A program made the position numbers and the translations under genes. Source: Atkinsonella hypoxylon (Eukaryota > Ascomycota > Sordariomycetes > Hypocreales > Clavicipitaceae). From it: a stretch of 50,135 nt of DNA. The notes under the pieces were generated by a model that worked only from the letters and a program-made list of their open reading frames with translations, did not search any database and was not told where the DNA came from. The stretch is taken from the NCBI GenBank assembly GCA_000729835.1, contig JFHB01000220.1:1-50135 (forward strand), read 5' to 3'. This document shows positions 33,921 through 44,620 of the stretch, in pieces (the first letter of the stretch is position 1; the number at the start of each line of letters is the position of its first letter).

Positions 33921-34570
33921 GTGCAGTAAATCTCAGGTCCAGCCTATATGTGTATTGGTCTAGAGCGGGTGTATTTTTAGGCAGAATAGTATATACCGAG
34001 TATATCCTAAGCATATACTAATTACAGAGTATGAATTTCTAAGTAAGAGATCTAGAGTCTATAGCGCGAGTATTTATTTAGCCACTATACTACTAAATAT
34101 ATAAATGTTTAATTCGCACCAAAACACTATATAATTAGTATTTACTAAGCATATACTTCGTGTGTCGCGGCGGGGTTAACACCCTTGCGTAGTTATATTA
34201 GATTTGCAAGGGATGCGACATGCAGATTTCCTATAAGAGTGCGCATCACCTTGACGTATAAGCTAGTTTTCGAAGGAATCGAGCAAGCATCTTTTTGCTG
34301 GCTTCTCTGGCCTTTGTTGTTAAGATTAATTAATATCTTTTGGACTATTTTTATTTACGCTATTAGCACTTATAATACATAATATTCAACACTTTAATAT
34401 ATCTAGCTTTTCTTATGCATATTTAATATTTAAGCTGTATTAATATTTATTTTCTAACCTAATAGACTATTTAATCTTCACTGCCTGCTATTCTAGCCAA
34501 AATACACCTGATCTATACCCGCTCTGGACTAATGCACACATAGGCTGGACCTAAGATTTACTGGAACCCC
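33921..34570. mobile_element. Inverted-repeat element family A, copy 2, enlarged
   Basis: It starts GTGCAGTAAATCTCAGGTCC and ends with the inverse GGACCTAAGATTTACTGGAA. Both ends carry the family's inner ATACACC/GGTGTAT motifs. The GGTTCC-type end is on the right, so this copy is inverted relative to copies 1 and 3. At 650 bp it is about twice their size, because it contains a segment shared with 48636-48795. Confidence 0.65.
34163..34320. repeat. Repeat family C, copy 1 (inside the enlarged family A element)
   Basis: From GTGTCGCGGCGGGGTT to CCTTTGTTGT, this is similar along about 160 bp to 48636-48795. Shared blocks include GTTATATTAG, GTGCGCATC and TTTTTGCTGGCTTCT (TTTTCGCTGGCTTCT in the other copy). 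It is probably part of a longer, decayed transposable element. Confidence 0.6.
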
Positions 34571-35763
34571 CGGAAGATCTGGTATTCATGACTTATCATT
34601 ACCTATCTCCTCGAGATAACACTTCCGTACCGATCCATTATTTTGAGCCAATTAAAATAGCTGCATCCTAGGTACATGCCGCACACACTATTTTATACCA
34701 CAGTAGAAGTACTGAAGTTACAAACAGCTACATTATAGGTCTTATAATCCTACTGCCTACCTACCCTGGGGAAATATTCTAACAAATAAAAAGTTATCGA
34801 ACATTATTACTTACAGAATAGTATATTATTGCTACTAGCAGCTTAAAAACCTTATATAGAGATTAAGCGAGTAAGATATTTAGTTGATACTAGAAGTTAT
34901 TTAAAGTCACTCCATAGAGCTATCGAGAAAAAGCGGGTCTGTGCGGAGGTGTAGTCTTATAGTCCTCAAGGTGATACTATATTACGGGTTGCACTCAACG
35001 TAGCCTATATTACAACTGCGGGAGACTTGTCGCACGATTGTGCTGCGCTTAGGTGCAATAATCTAGAAGAGAATGAAGTGTGGTTGAATTGAATAATAAT
35101 CTAGATATAAAGGAGATCAAGAGGGATTCTTCCACTCATTCCATAGAAAAAATGCGAAAGAAAGTGGCGCGATCAATTACAACATGACTCGCGCTACCCC
35201 TCTTTATGAGAGATCTTCGAACGCTTGTTGTACGCTCATCCGAGCTCGCAGCTTTCGCCGCAACAAGACTCCATGTCTGCCTTGTAAATTCTGGGGTGTA
35301 CGCGAATGGGAAGCCACGCCCTTTCCTCCTTCGGTCATTCTAAACGTTCGTCGGAGGGATCTCTGTAGTCTGTCGCTGATATGGTAAGGCTAATAAAAGG
35401 AAATGGTAGTTACGGCTGCGGGATAGGTCAACCCATGTTTGCGTGCGGCAACCCGGCTCCTCCTCTGTTTGGATATCAAGGTTCTGTCACAGTCCGGGTA
35501 TGCGCAGATTTGCCATGAAAAGCATTTTCAGAGTTGCGGGGACGGTGAGGCTATATTCATATAGATCCTTCCTTATTTCAATCGCTTTTACATGAGCCCG
35601 ATTTACCTGCATCCTGTATGAATCTAGTCTTTGACCGCCACTTATTCTCACTCTACCCAACAGTTCGCCTACAGGCAATCAAGTGGCACCTCTGCCTTTA
35701 TAGAAGTAATTGCATGCCTCAAGGTTTACGAACCACATAGAGGAAGACTGACAATCGCGAGCC
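34571..35763. other. AT-rich spacer upstream of the MFS exporter
   Basis: The left two-thirds is AT-rich with no frame. The right part, after about 35150, is more balanced and is the likely promoter of the exporter. The short frames at 35184-35387 and 35487-35678 are not convincing. Confidence 0.4.
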
Positions 35764-37811
35764 ATGGCCGGAGTCAAGCAGGCCACGACGCAAGCAGATC
35801 TTGAGTCTCAAGATTACTATGCCAGGCTCAACCAAGTGACATCCACAGACGAGAAGTTGAGCCAGAAAAGCCCTAAACATTCCATTGAAGTGGACACGAC
35901 TGAGTATGCTTCCGGGTTCAAGCTTGCTGCCATCGTCTTGGCGCTACTGCTTACCGTCTTTTTATTCGCACTTGATATGGTAATGGAATCCATCCACGAA
36001 GCGCCAGGAAGATAGATTATGCTGATGCTTGTTCCGAAATTATTTTGCAGACAATTGTCGCCACGGCCATACCCCAAATCACAAACGACTTTCACAGCCT
36101 GGGTGATGTGTTGTGGTACGGGTCTGCCTTCTTGATGACCTGCGCTAGCTTTGTCGCAGCATGTAAGCCTTCATGAAACTTCATCCTTGCCACGACAATT
36201 CATCCTTCACTAACAAATACTCTGTGTCTGCCGCACTGTCACAGGGGGCAAAGCATTCAAGTACTTCCCACTGAAACCGGCCTTTTTGTTCTCTATATTC
36301 GTGTTCGAGGTCGGCTCGTTAATTTGCGGCGTGGCGCCAAACAGCACGGCACTGATTGCCGGGCGGGCCGTCGCTGGTGTCGGAGCCGCGGGACTCTGCT
36401 CTGGCGCCTATACAATCGTGGGCTTTGCAGCGCCGCCGGCACAGAGACCGCTATTCACGAACATAATTAGTGCTTCGTATGGGATTGCCAGCGTTGTTGG
36501 ACCTGTTATCGGTGGCGCGTGGTGTAAGCACAGAGGCAGCAGCTGGGCCAACCCCGATCCGACTCTGCAACCAGACATCAGCCTGGCACAGACTCCCAAG
36601 GAAAAATAATATGGGATAAAAGCTGATTCTGCAATGAAATAGCCGATCACACGACCTGGAGATGGTGTTTCTACATCAACCTCCCCATCGGGGGCTTCGC
36701 AGCCGCAATCATCCTGCTCTTCTTCCATACCCCCAAAGAGGCAGCACCTGCCAAAGCGACGTTCACTGAGAAACTGCTGCAGTTTGATCCAGTTGGCATC
36801 GTTCTCGTCATGGCAAGCCTCATCTCCTTCACCCTCGCCTTCCAGTACGGCGGCCAAACGCATCCGTGGCATAGTTCCGTCGTCATTGGCCTGCTCATAG
36901 GTTCCGTCTTGCTTACGCTCACGTTTGTCGCTTCCAACTATTTCCAGAACAAAAATGACCGCCCAATGATACCACCACGTCTGGTATGCAATTTCAAAAT
37001 CTGGCCATTGTGCCTCTTCACCACCTTCAACACCGGTGCATTCTTTCTAATCATATACTTGCTGCCTTTGTACTTCCAGACAACACAAGGCGTCTCACCA
37101 ACCACTTCAGGCGTGCGCAATCTACCGTTGATTGTGCCCTGGCTCATCGTATCGATCATCGCGGCTTCCTTTATGCAGTCGACGGGCTACGCCAAGCCCA
37201 TCTTGCCGTTCGGCGCCGCGCTTGCCATTGTTGGCACAGGCTTGCTTTATACGCTCGACATCGGAACCAGTACAGGCAAATGGGTAGGCTACCAGATCTT
37301 GGCTGGTGCAGGTTGGGGTGCGTCGATTCAGTTCCCCATGATTATGGCTCAGTCAAGTGTTCAGCCGCAGGACTTATCCCTGATAACTGCCATACTGCTT
37401 TGTAAGTCAATCGTCGTGACCACTCTTATGGATTGCGCTTAACGTTATCCTTCTTTTGCTTTAGTTTTCCAATCTGTTGGTGGCGCCGTGTTCATCTCGG
37501 CTGGCCAAGGATCCCTCTTAGCCAAGACGTTTTCCGAGCTGCCCAAGAATGGTGTTATCATCAATCCAATCGCAGTCATCGCAGCCGGTGCTTCCGGTAT
37601 TCGTCAGGCGTTCCCAGCAGACGCTGTGCCGGGCGTTCTGAAGTCATATGTATCAGGTCTGAAGGTAGGATTTGCCATGGCGATTGCATGCATGGGTGTT
37701 GCAGTACTTGCTTCCGTCATCGGAAGTTGGGAAAAGCTTGGGCCGAAGAATGTGGCTGCGTCCAAGGATGATGAAGCCTCTACCCTGAACGACACAGTCA
37801 TGTCAACGTAG
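35764..37811 (+). CDS. MFS drug-type exporter (DHA family, ~14 TM)
   Basis: Five exons: 35764-35979, 36051-36162, 36245-36523, 36643-37401 and 37465-37811. Introns are 71, 82, 119 and 63 nt; the product is 570 aa. A hydrophilic N-terminal 55 residues is followed by TM1 (IVLALLLTVFLFALDMTIVA, joined across intron 1). The GRAVAGVGAAGL segment and antiporter motif C (GIASVVGPVIGGAW) follow. Intron 3 rebuilds GGAWSDHTTWRWCFYINLPI, a hallmark of 14-TM fungal efflux pumps such as GliA. The tail is short and acidic. The predicted location is the plasma membrane. It most likely exports the cluster product for self-protection. It is convergent with the decayed MFS gene, 130 bp apart. Confidence 0.9.
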
Positions 37812-37941
37812 ATGTTGTAGCGGACTGTAGGTCCATCCATTGACTAGTTGAGTAACAAGAATGGGGACCATGTTAAAAGTATCTGCCGATAAAGACATTG
37901 ATAATCGCCTTGCATATTGCACTTATCAATGGGTACAGTAT

Positions 37942-39900
37942 CTAAAGTGCCTCGTCTCTGATAAAGTGCCGCGGGTAATTCGCATAATACAACAGGAACG
38001 CTGCCCCAATCGTGCAAAACGTCGTAAGCAAGAAGGGCAACCCCATCCAGAAACCACCCAGCACGATGCCTTTACTCAAGAGCAAACCCGGCAAGGGCGT
38101 ACCAATAAGATTGCTCAAGGTTTCAGCAGTCCCAATGAGTGTGTTCAACATCGCCAACTGCAGCGGCTCAACCGTCGAGGCGAGCAGAACGTGCTGCTGT
38201 GGCCAAAATCCGTAGCCGAGACTGACGAGAACAAGCGACGTGATCAAATGCCAGGCCTCAGAGGTAAGCACGATGACGAGGTTACCTGCGAGTAGGAACG
38301 CGAGGGAGACGTAGGAGAGTTTGAGATCGCGCAGCAAAGGGTTCGACCAACCTTTGCGTTTCGAGACAAAACGAGACATCAAGGGCACAATGATGACTAG
38401 GTTTACAACGGAGGTCATTTTAGAGATTGTGCTAATGTATGTCGCCTGTAATAACCAGAATCAGTTCAGCGACGTAGAGAATTCGACCAATCCAAGATAG
38501 CATACCTTGGACCATGTCCAATCAAATCTTGCAGTCATGTACTGCAAGATATTCATCTCAAATGCAATCGTGATGGGTGCACACGAAGCCAAAGCCGCCA
38601 CCAGAAACAGCAGGTAATTCGAGCGAAAGATTAAAGCCCATACTTCGACCATACGAGCCTTAAGCGTCCGAGACGAAACTTGCAGTGTGCCTCGCAAGAT
38701 CTTGGACGGCGGCCTATACATGACGTTCTCTTCGTTATCGCTGTCGCCATTTTCATTTACATGTCTGACGCCCTTCACTCCGGCTACGACGGGTAGCGTT
38801 TCAGGAATGACAAGCGAGGACACAGTGCCGAGCGCAAGCGCAGCAATGCCGATCCACATGGGAAGCCACGGGTTAACGCTCATGAGGTATGCTGATATCG
38901 GGCGGGAGATGATGCCCATGACCAACATCATGGCGTGCAGCTGGTAGAAAATGGTGCTTCTTTGTTCGGGCGGAATGACATCAGTGAGAAGTGTCCATAC
39001 CATGGCGGTAATCACAGCAGTTCCGCCACCAACTAGCGTTGCGATGTAACCGAGGAGTAGAGACCAGATTGAGAACCTCTCTGGGTCGGATACTACAGGT
39101 ATAAATTAGCGTCAGTTTTAAGAAGCGCACAGGGTCAAGTATCGTACAGATCAAACATGTTCCACGCTGTGGATGCAGTCACCCCAAGAAGACCGAGGAA
39201 AAGCACGATGCGTCGTCCGTAGTTATCGGCTACAATTCCATATGGTATCTGCACCAACAAAGCTGCCAAAAAGCAAGTCAGCAACAGTGAGTGTGTCTAT
39301 TAAAGCAACAGAAGCACACGAGACTCACGAACGAGCATCGACACTGTCATCATCCAGGACCTAGCTATGGCCAAGGTCTGCTGCACGTCCGGCTCTTTGC
39401 ACCTCGGATCTATTGCCTTCATGCCATCCATGCTGTCCATACTCGTATCCACCGGTGCTCGCTTCGCAGTCTTGCTCATTGTCTTGCTGTGTCATATGAA
39501 GTTCTCCATGATTTGCTGCAGTGGCGCTTCCATGACAAACAGGCTGAATTCAACAATGAACAGAAATAAGATCGACATGAGAAGGACGCGGCGCTTCAGG
39601 GTCGAAACAACCGCAATGCTGCTGGCAGTCGTTGAGAAGCCACGACGGCCGCGACCCTAACCCTCAGCTGGATCGTTGTCGTTCGGTAAAAAGCGAGCAT
39701 GCTCGTCGTCGTCGCGAGCCGATGCGCTCATCTCGTGTCTCTCTGTACGTGGCTCTGCGCGTGTGATTGCAGACGACGCATCGCGCAGCCAGCGCTTGAA
39801 CAGGTATTGCAACTTCTCAACTGCATTGTCTCGAGATTGGAAATCCTTTAGGTTGTTGGGGTGTGCCAGCTCGTTGCTGCCTGTAGCCATTGTAAAGGCA
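37942..39900 (-). pseudogene. Second MFS transporter gene, decayed N-terminal half
   Basis: From ATG 39898-39900 the frame runs through a hydrophilic N-terminus, then TM1 (LLMSILFLFIVEFSLFVM) and APLQQIMENFI. It carries TAG at 39657-39659 and TGA at 39492-39494, both in the same frame as the flanking coding sequence. A 66-nt intron (39263-39328) joins correctly to VQIPYGIVADNYGRR, the MFS motif A. The next intron (39093-39147) has good splice signals but leaves the frame off by one; a single extra base at the donor would explain this. From SDPERFSIW onward the frame is open, with one clean intron (38446-38505), to the stop at 37942. The C-terminal half has six or more TMs. Three independent lesions make this a pseudogene, unless several are sequence errors. 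Original product: a 12-TM-type MFS pump distinct from its neighbour. Confidence 0.75.
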
Positions 39901-40458
39901 ATTGACGATAAGGGACAAAGTACGGCCAGCCTGTAAGGATCGCAGGACCAAAGCCAGGTAAAACCAGTATGCACGCTGTAATATTGACTGAAGCTTGCTT
40001 TTTCTAAGTCTATGTGGTCAGCGTGCGCATATATTAAGCTTATTAGTACTAAGAATAACGAATGCACTGTTGAGATGCCCTCGAGATCAGCTAAGTTCTG
40101 CACAATAGTTGTAAAGCCCTACATCTATAATGAAGATAACCTTCTTTCTATCCCGATTATCAACAAAGAGGATGGGATTTGCACAGTATGCAATAGCCAT
40201 TGCTACTGTGATGGACCCTCGAACCGCCAATCAGCCCCGCTCGCTCATTACCACGCTATCCCCCAAGCTCCTAGGTAGCGCGGCGGAACGCGAGTCTTAA
40301 GCCCGGCCAAGAGATCTAGAAAGCAGTCTGATTCTCAGTCTAGAGACGATGCCGCAGCCTTGTGCGAATTACAGGGTGAAAGAGAGTGTTTATGCCGAAC
40401 AGAAGTTAGGTGCGCGATAGCGTAGCAAAGCGACGTTGGTTCAACGTGGACAGTTCTC

Positions 40459-40826
40459 GGGGTTCCAGTAAATCTCAGGTCCAGCCTATGTATTCCGTAT
40501 GCATTAGTCTAGAACGGGTCTAGAACGGGTGTATTTTTGGTCAGAATAGCAGGCAGTGAAGCGTTTAGCATATGCAGAATGCATAGTGTATTAGTGCGAA
40601 TTAAACATTTTTATATCTAGTGGTATATACACTAATATCTATTAGTATAGTACTATAGAGATGCATGCTCTATAGACTCTAGATCTCTTGCTTAGAAATT
40701 AATACTATATGCCTAGTATATACTAAGTATATGCTAGGTATATGCTATTCTGCCTAAAAATACACCCGCTCTAGACCCGCTCTGGACCGATGCACACATA
40801 GGCTGGACTTGAGATTTACTGTACAC
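40459..40826. mobile_element. Inverted-repeat element family A, copy 3
   Basis: The left end GGGGTTCCAGTAAATCTCAG is matched on the right by the inverse GACTTGAGATTTACTGTAC. The inner GGGTGTATTTTTGG and AAAAATACACCCGC blocks are also inverted. It is about 368 bp, non-coding and in the same orientation as copy 1. It lies just beyond the decayed MFS gene, at the right edge of the cluster. Confidence 0.7.
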
Positions 40827-41184
40827 ACACAGGTGTCCTCATTTGTTAGTTAGCTCAGAGTTCAAAACAACACAAAACAGTCTAAGCGAGCGCGTGGGCG
40901 CATGCCCTATCCCTGTTGTCTTAAACGAAGATGTAAAAACAGCATAAAAACAAGACCTAGCAAGGTTAGGCTTAGTTTAAAAGTGCACTTTTAGAACCCT
41001 CCATTCTAAGCATTAACACAACGCGTTGGTCAATCGAATACGGGGAGAGCGACTAAAGGGGGGGGGATGGCTTGGACGGCTGGGGTCGGAAAAAATGGAC
41101 TCCGCTAGCACAACTTCCTAGACTTGGCCCCCTGAACTATTCCAGCAGCATCATTCCTATTACTTCACTGCGATTGCTCTAGCT
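40827..41184. other. Spacer, likely promoter of the phosphotransferase gene
   Basis: 358 bp without genes. A run of nine G lies near 41059-41067. Nothing else is recognised. Confidence 0.4.
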
Positions 41185-42734
41185 ATGGTTAGATCGTCGC
41201 ACTTCAACAACGCTATCGTAGAGCACTCGGTGTACCGTGAACGTGATAGGTTTGTCGAGGATGTACGAAATCGAGAGATCGAAATCCTCCAGCTTGCCTG
41301 CTCTAGCTGCAACAAAGCTTATAGCTCATTTTTCCAATCTCCGGCTGTGGGTAATTATGTGGCACTAGGAAGCTATAACCTCTGCTTCTTTATCGAGTTC
41401 TCTGACGGGAAGAAATGTGTCATGCGTATTCCCTTGCGGCCCTGCCTTGGGTATTGCCCGAGGCGCAAAATAAAAAGTGAAGTGGCTACCATGCGGTAGG
41501 TACTCTACCTACAACATATGGCTACCTTTCTTTGCTAAGAACAACAAGTTACGTGGCAGAAAACACAACGATACCAATTCCAAAAGTTCTGGCGTACTGT
41601 GCAAATGCCAGCTCCGACCCGTTATCTACATTCATTATCCTCGATTACGTTAACGGCAAAATGCTGTCAAGCGCGGAGGTGGGGAACTTGACAGCGCAAG
41701 AAAGACAAGAACTATACGCATCATTGGCAGATGTTTATATTCAGCTCAGGCGCCTAGAATTTTCTTCTATCGGACGAATTGAAGAGACTCTACACGAATT
41801 TGAAATTGGCCAAAAAACAATCTCAATCGACATGAACATGCAGCAATTAGAGGGGCTGAAGCCCTTTCTCATCCAAGACAGTTATCACGATCGAAATGGG
41901 CATCTGCGGTCGGCCAATGCCTACGCAAATATGCTACTGGATATTGGCTCTAATGCTTTCTTTAAAAGTCGGAATGCCGTTCAGGCTGGCATGGGCTGCG
42001 ATGCTCTATACCATCATTGGCTCTTCTATCGTCATGCTAAAAGTTGGGTAGAGCCGGCTTTTGATGGCGGCCCATTTGTGTTAGTCCATGGCGACCTTCA
42101 TCCATCTAACTTAATTATAAATGAGCAAATGCGCATAAACGGCGTACTTGACTGGGAGTGGAGCCGAGTGTCTCCGGTGCAATTTTTCATACCGCCACTC
42201 TGGCTTAGTGGCAGGACTACGGTTGAACTAGCTGGACACAACACATGGGAGCTGTTTCTGAAAAAAGCCTTTCGACCTTTCCTCTCTATACTCGAAATCC
42301 GGGAGACGGCTATGTTTGGAAACGCATTGCTAGCTCACGAATGGGCAGGCCGATCGGCACAGGCAGAGCCCCTGGTCGCTAATGCGTTAGAAAACTGGAC
42401 AGATATGGATTGGTTTGCTTTTCGATATTTAAGTAGTGGTGGCGGAGCGACGACGAAGAAAGCCATCAACGACTTCATGGACGAAGATCCTATGCGGAGA
42501 CTAGTAGCAGAGATGAAGGAGCAAGACACAAGCGCTTATACAAAAGAGGCTGCTGCGACGATAGATGCGGCCACTTCTCAGCATAAACAATCTTTGCTAT
42601 CGAATTTGCTTGTCAAGATTTATGATATTCCCTACGCTAGCCCGAAGGTCAGCATTCTTGGTGTAGCAGCTCTAATTGGATTATCCCTTTTGTGGCGGAG
42701 ACCGGGGCTTAACCCTAACCCTCAAGTGTTTTGA
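41185..42734 (+). CDS. APH-family phosphotransferase (aminoglycoside/choline-kinase-like)
   Basis: Two exons, 41185-41495 and 41549-42734, with a 53-nt intron (GTAGGT donor, CTAAG branch region, AAG acceptor); 498 aa. The join rebuilds EVATMRYVAENTTIPIPKVL, the fungal APH N-lobe, following FIEFSDGKKCVMRIP. The ATP-binding hinge is IILDYVNGKML. The catalytic loop HGDLHPSN lies at 284-291 and the metal-binding DWEW at 305-308. All key residues are present, so it should be an active kinase of a small hydroxylated substrate. Fungal members are abundant and mostly of unknown substrate. The C-terminus has a hydrophobic stretch (SILGVAALIGLSLLW) near residue 475-490, suggesting a tail anchor. It may or may not belong to the metabolite cluster; an element separates them. 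Confidence 0.85.
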
Positions 42735-43017
42735 TTTCTATCTTAAGCCATGATTGCTCATCTTCCAGTCTTTCAATGAGAAGGTCGAGGGCATCTAATT
42801 CATCCTGGAGCTTCAGAGACGACGCTTCTGCGTTCTTGCGTCTGGCTTTTGCAACATTTGACGACGACGACATCTGCTTATCGGTGTTCGGTGGCATTCG
42901 ATCTTTAATATCTTGCATTTGACGCTTCAAAGATCGAATCTCAGACCTTACAGCTTCCTTCTGTTGCGACTTAATGGTCAATTCTTCAATTCTGGCATGG
43001 CTTATCCTGTTCGACAT
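42715..43017 (-). CDS. Small coiled-coil protein, unknown
   Basis: 100 aa from ATG 43017. It consists of two coiled-coil halves (SQQKEAVRSEIRSLKRQMQD and LKLQDELDALDLLIERLEDE) around a Ser-rich linker. The last codons overlap the end of the phosphotransferase gene on the other strand by 20 bp. Composition and heptad pattern look protein-like, and the antisense frame is much poorer. No family is recognised. Such small coiled-coil ORFs are common as orphan genes in fungi. Confidence 0.45.
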   Translation of the reverse strand: MSNRISHARIEELTIKSQQKEAVRSEIRSLKRQMQDIKDRMPPNTDKQMSSSSNVAKARRKNAEASSLKLQDELDALDLLIERLEDEQSWLKIEIKTLEG

Positions 43018-44189
43018 AACGATTTCTATTTCAAGATCGCGAGTTAGTATTCAATGTGGCATAATGCACTGGCTGATGGAGAACTACCTAATGCTAGAAG
43101 GCGCTATTGTCTAAATTTAATCCTGCGATATTAAAGGATGGTGTCTTGGTCTTGAGCGGGGAAATATGCAACAAGTTGTGCTTTAGAGAGTTGTGGGCTA
43201 ATTGCCTCACAACTTGATTGGTCTTGCTGGCACCGTAAGGCGGCCCCGTATCATCTAAAGAGGGTGCTTACCAACAAAACGGACAGATCACCATAACAGA
43301 CACCGGAGTCATTCCATAATATAACGCGCTGTATCTCTTAGCCAATGTTCGCAACTCGCAACAAAAAGTATATGGAGCCTCGGATACAAGAAGCCCTTCG
43401 TACTGTACCAAGGGTCCGTTATCATGCTACAATGCACACTTTCTGGCTGTGCGTCTCGCTCCGTAGTTGCATATAATTACACACCTTTTTTGTGCAGCCC
43501 TCATTTGCACCCAGACTAACCAAAGATTTAGGGTCAAGCCGACCATTATCAGGGGGACGTAACTTAGCCATTGCCACTACCTCACCTATTATGTGCAGCG
43601 TTGCGTCGCAGAATTGGACGGCTCAAGGGAAGCGACCGTAATGCTAGCTACGGAAGGTTCAGGGGTTACAAGAACATCTACGACTAACGCTACGGGCGCA
43701 CGAAAGACAACAATCCAGAGATTCTAGCATCGGTCGTGCTAGCAAAGAGAAAAGAGTCTGTTATAAAACTGGGTAGGGGATGCTGTAAGCCGTTCTGCTC
43801 TATTCGGGGCAAAAGACGTCAATCTAAATGCATCGTTTGGGACATAGGCGTTTGAGAAACGTTAAAACAGACTATCCCTTTGCTTGCGGTAAGGCAACGT
43901 CGGGGTCATAATTGGCTAGTTGACCAATCATAATAAGGATCGACTACAGGTACTTTAATTTACGGGCGGACCCCACTATAATAGAAGTACCAGCAATTTC
44001 CTTTAATATACGGAATAAAGAGGTACATTATATATATTGTAGCTACGGAGTACTTCACATCTGCTTTATTATAAGCACATTGCCTATATTATAATCCTTG
44101 CTAAGAGGCCTTTTCTGCGTGAAGCTTTATAACGTAATTTTCCTAGCTTTAAAGCCTTAATAAACAAAATAAGCAAATAGCATATGCTC
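43018..44189. other. Spacer, nothing recognised
   Basis: About 1.2 kb without a credible frame. The right part becomes AT-rich as it approaches the truncated element. Confidence 0.4.
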
Positions 44190-44263
44190 AACGCTTCACC
44201 GCCTACTATTCTAGCCAAAAATACACCCGTTCTAGACCCGCTCTAGACTAATGCACATATAGC
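44190..44263. mobile_element. Family A element, truncated copy 4
   Basis: It matches the right arm of copies 2 and 3 (TATTCTAGCCAAAAATACAC, then TCTAGACCCGCTCTAGAC and AATGCACATATAG). It breaks off before the terminal repeat, exactly where the tandem repeats begin. Confidence 0.55.
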
Positions 44264-44264
44264 T

Positions 44265-44620
44265 AATGCCACCTTTACACGTGGCATGTTTTGAAAAAGC
44301 CTTTTTCAGTCATCTGACCGACCTCGCGCTAACAGAGAGGGGTTACCACTAAGATAATTGCCGAAAAACGAACGCACAACTAATGCCACCTTTACGGAAT
44401 ACACGTGGCATGTTTTGAAAAAGCCTTTTTCAGTTATCTGACCGACCTCGCGCTAACAGAGGGAGGGGTTACCAGTAAGATAATTGCCGAATGTCGAACG
44501 CACAACCAATGCCACTTTTACGCTAGCATGTTTTGATATGGCCTTTTTCAGTCATCTGACTGAACTCGCGCTGATAGAGGGGTTCTCGATGATGTAGTCT
44601 CCGAATAGCTCTCGAGTAGG
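44265..44620. repeat. Three tandem repeats of ~117-126 bp
   Basis: Units start at 44265, 44382 and 44508, each with AATGCCAC(C/T)TTTACG or a close variant. The common inner blocks are GGCATGTTTTGA, GCCTTTTTCAGT(C/T)ATCTGAC and CTCGCGCTAACAGAG (GCTGATAGAG in unit 3). Units 1 and 2 are nearly identical; unit 3 is diverged and its end merges into unique sequence. The left edge abuts the truncated family A element. Confidence 0.8.

Noticed and set aside
36408..36872. 154-aa frame antisense to the MFS exporter
   Set aside because: It lies across an intron and two exons of a clearly supported gene and has no recognisable domain.
44265..44620. Repeated units considered as a CRISPR array
   Set aside because: Units are about 120 bp, contiguous without spacers, in a eukaryotic genome; they are plain tandem repeats.
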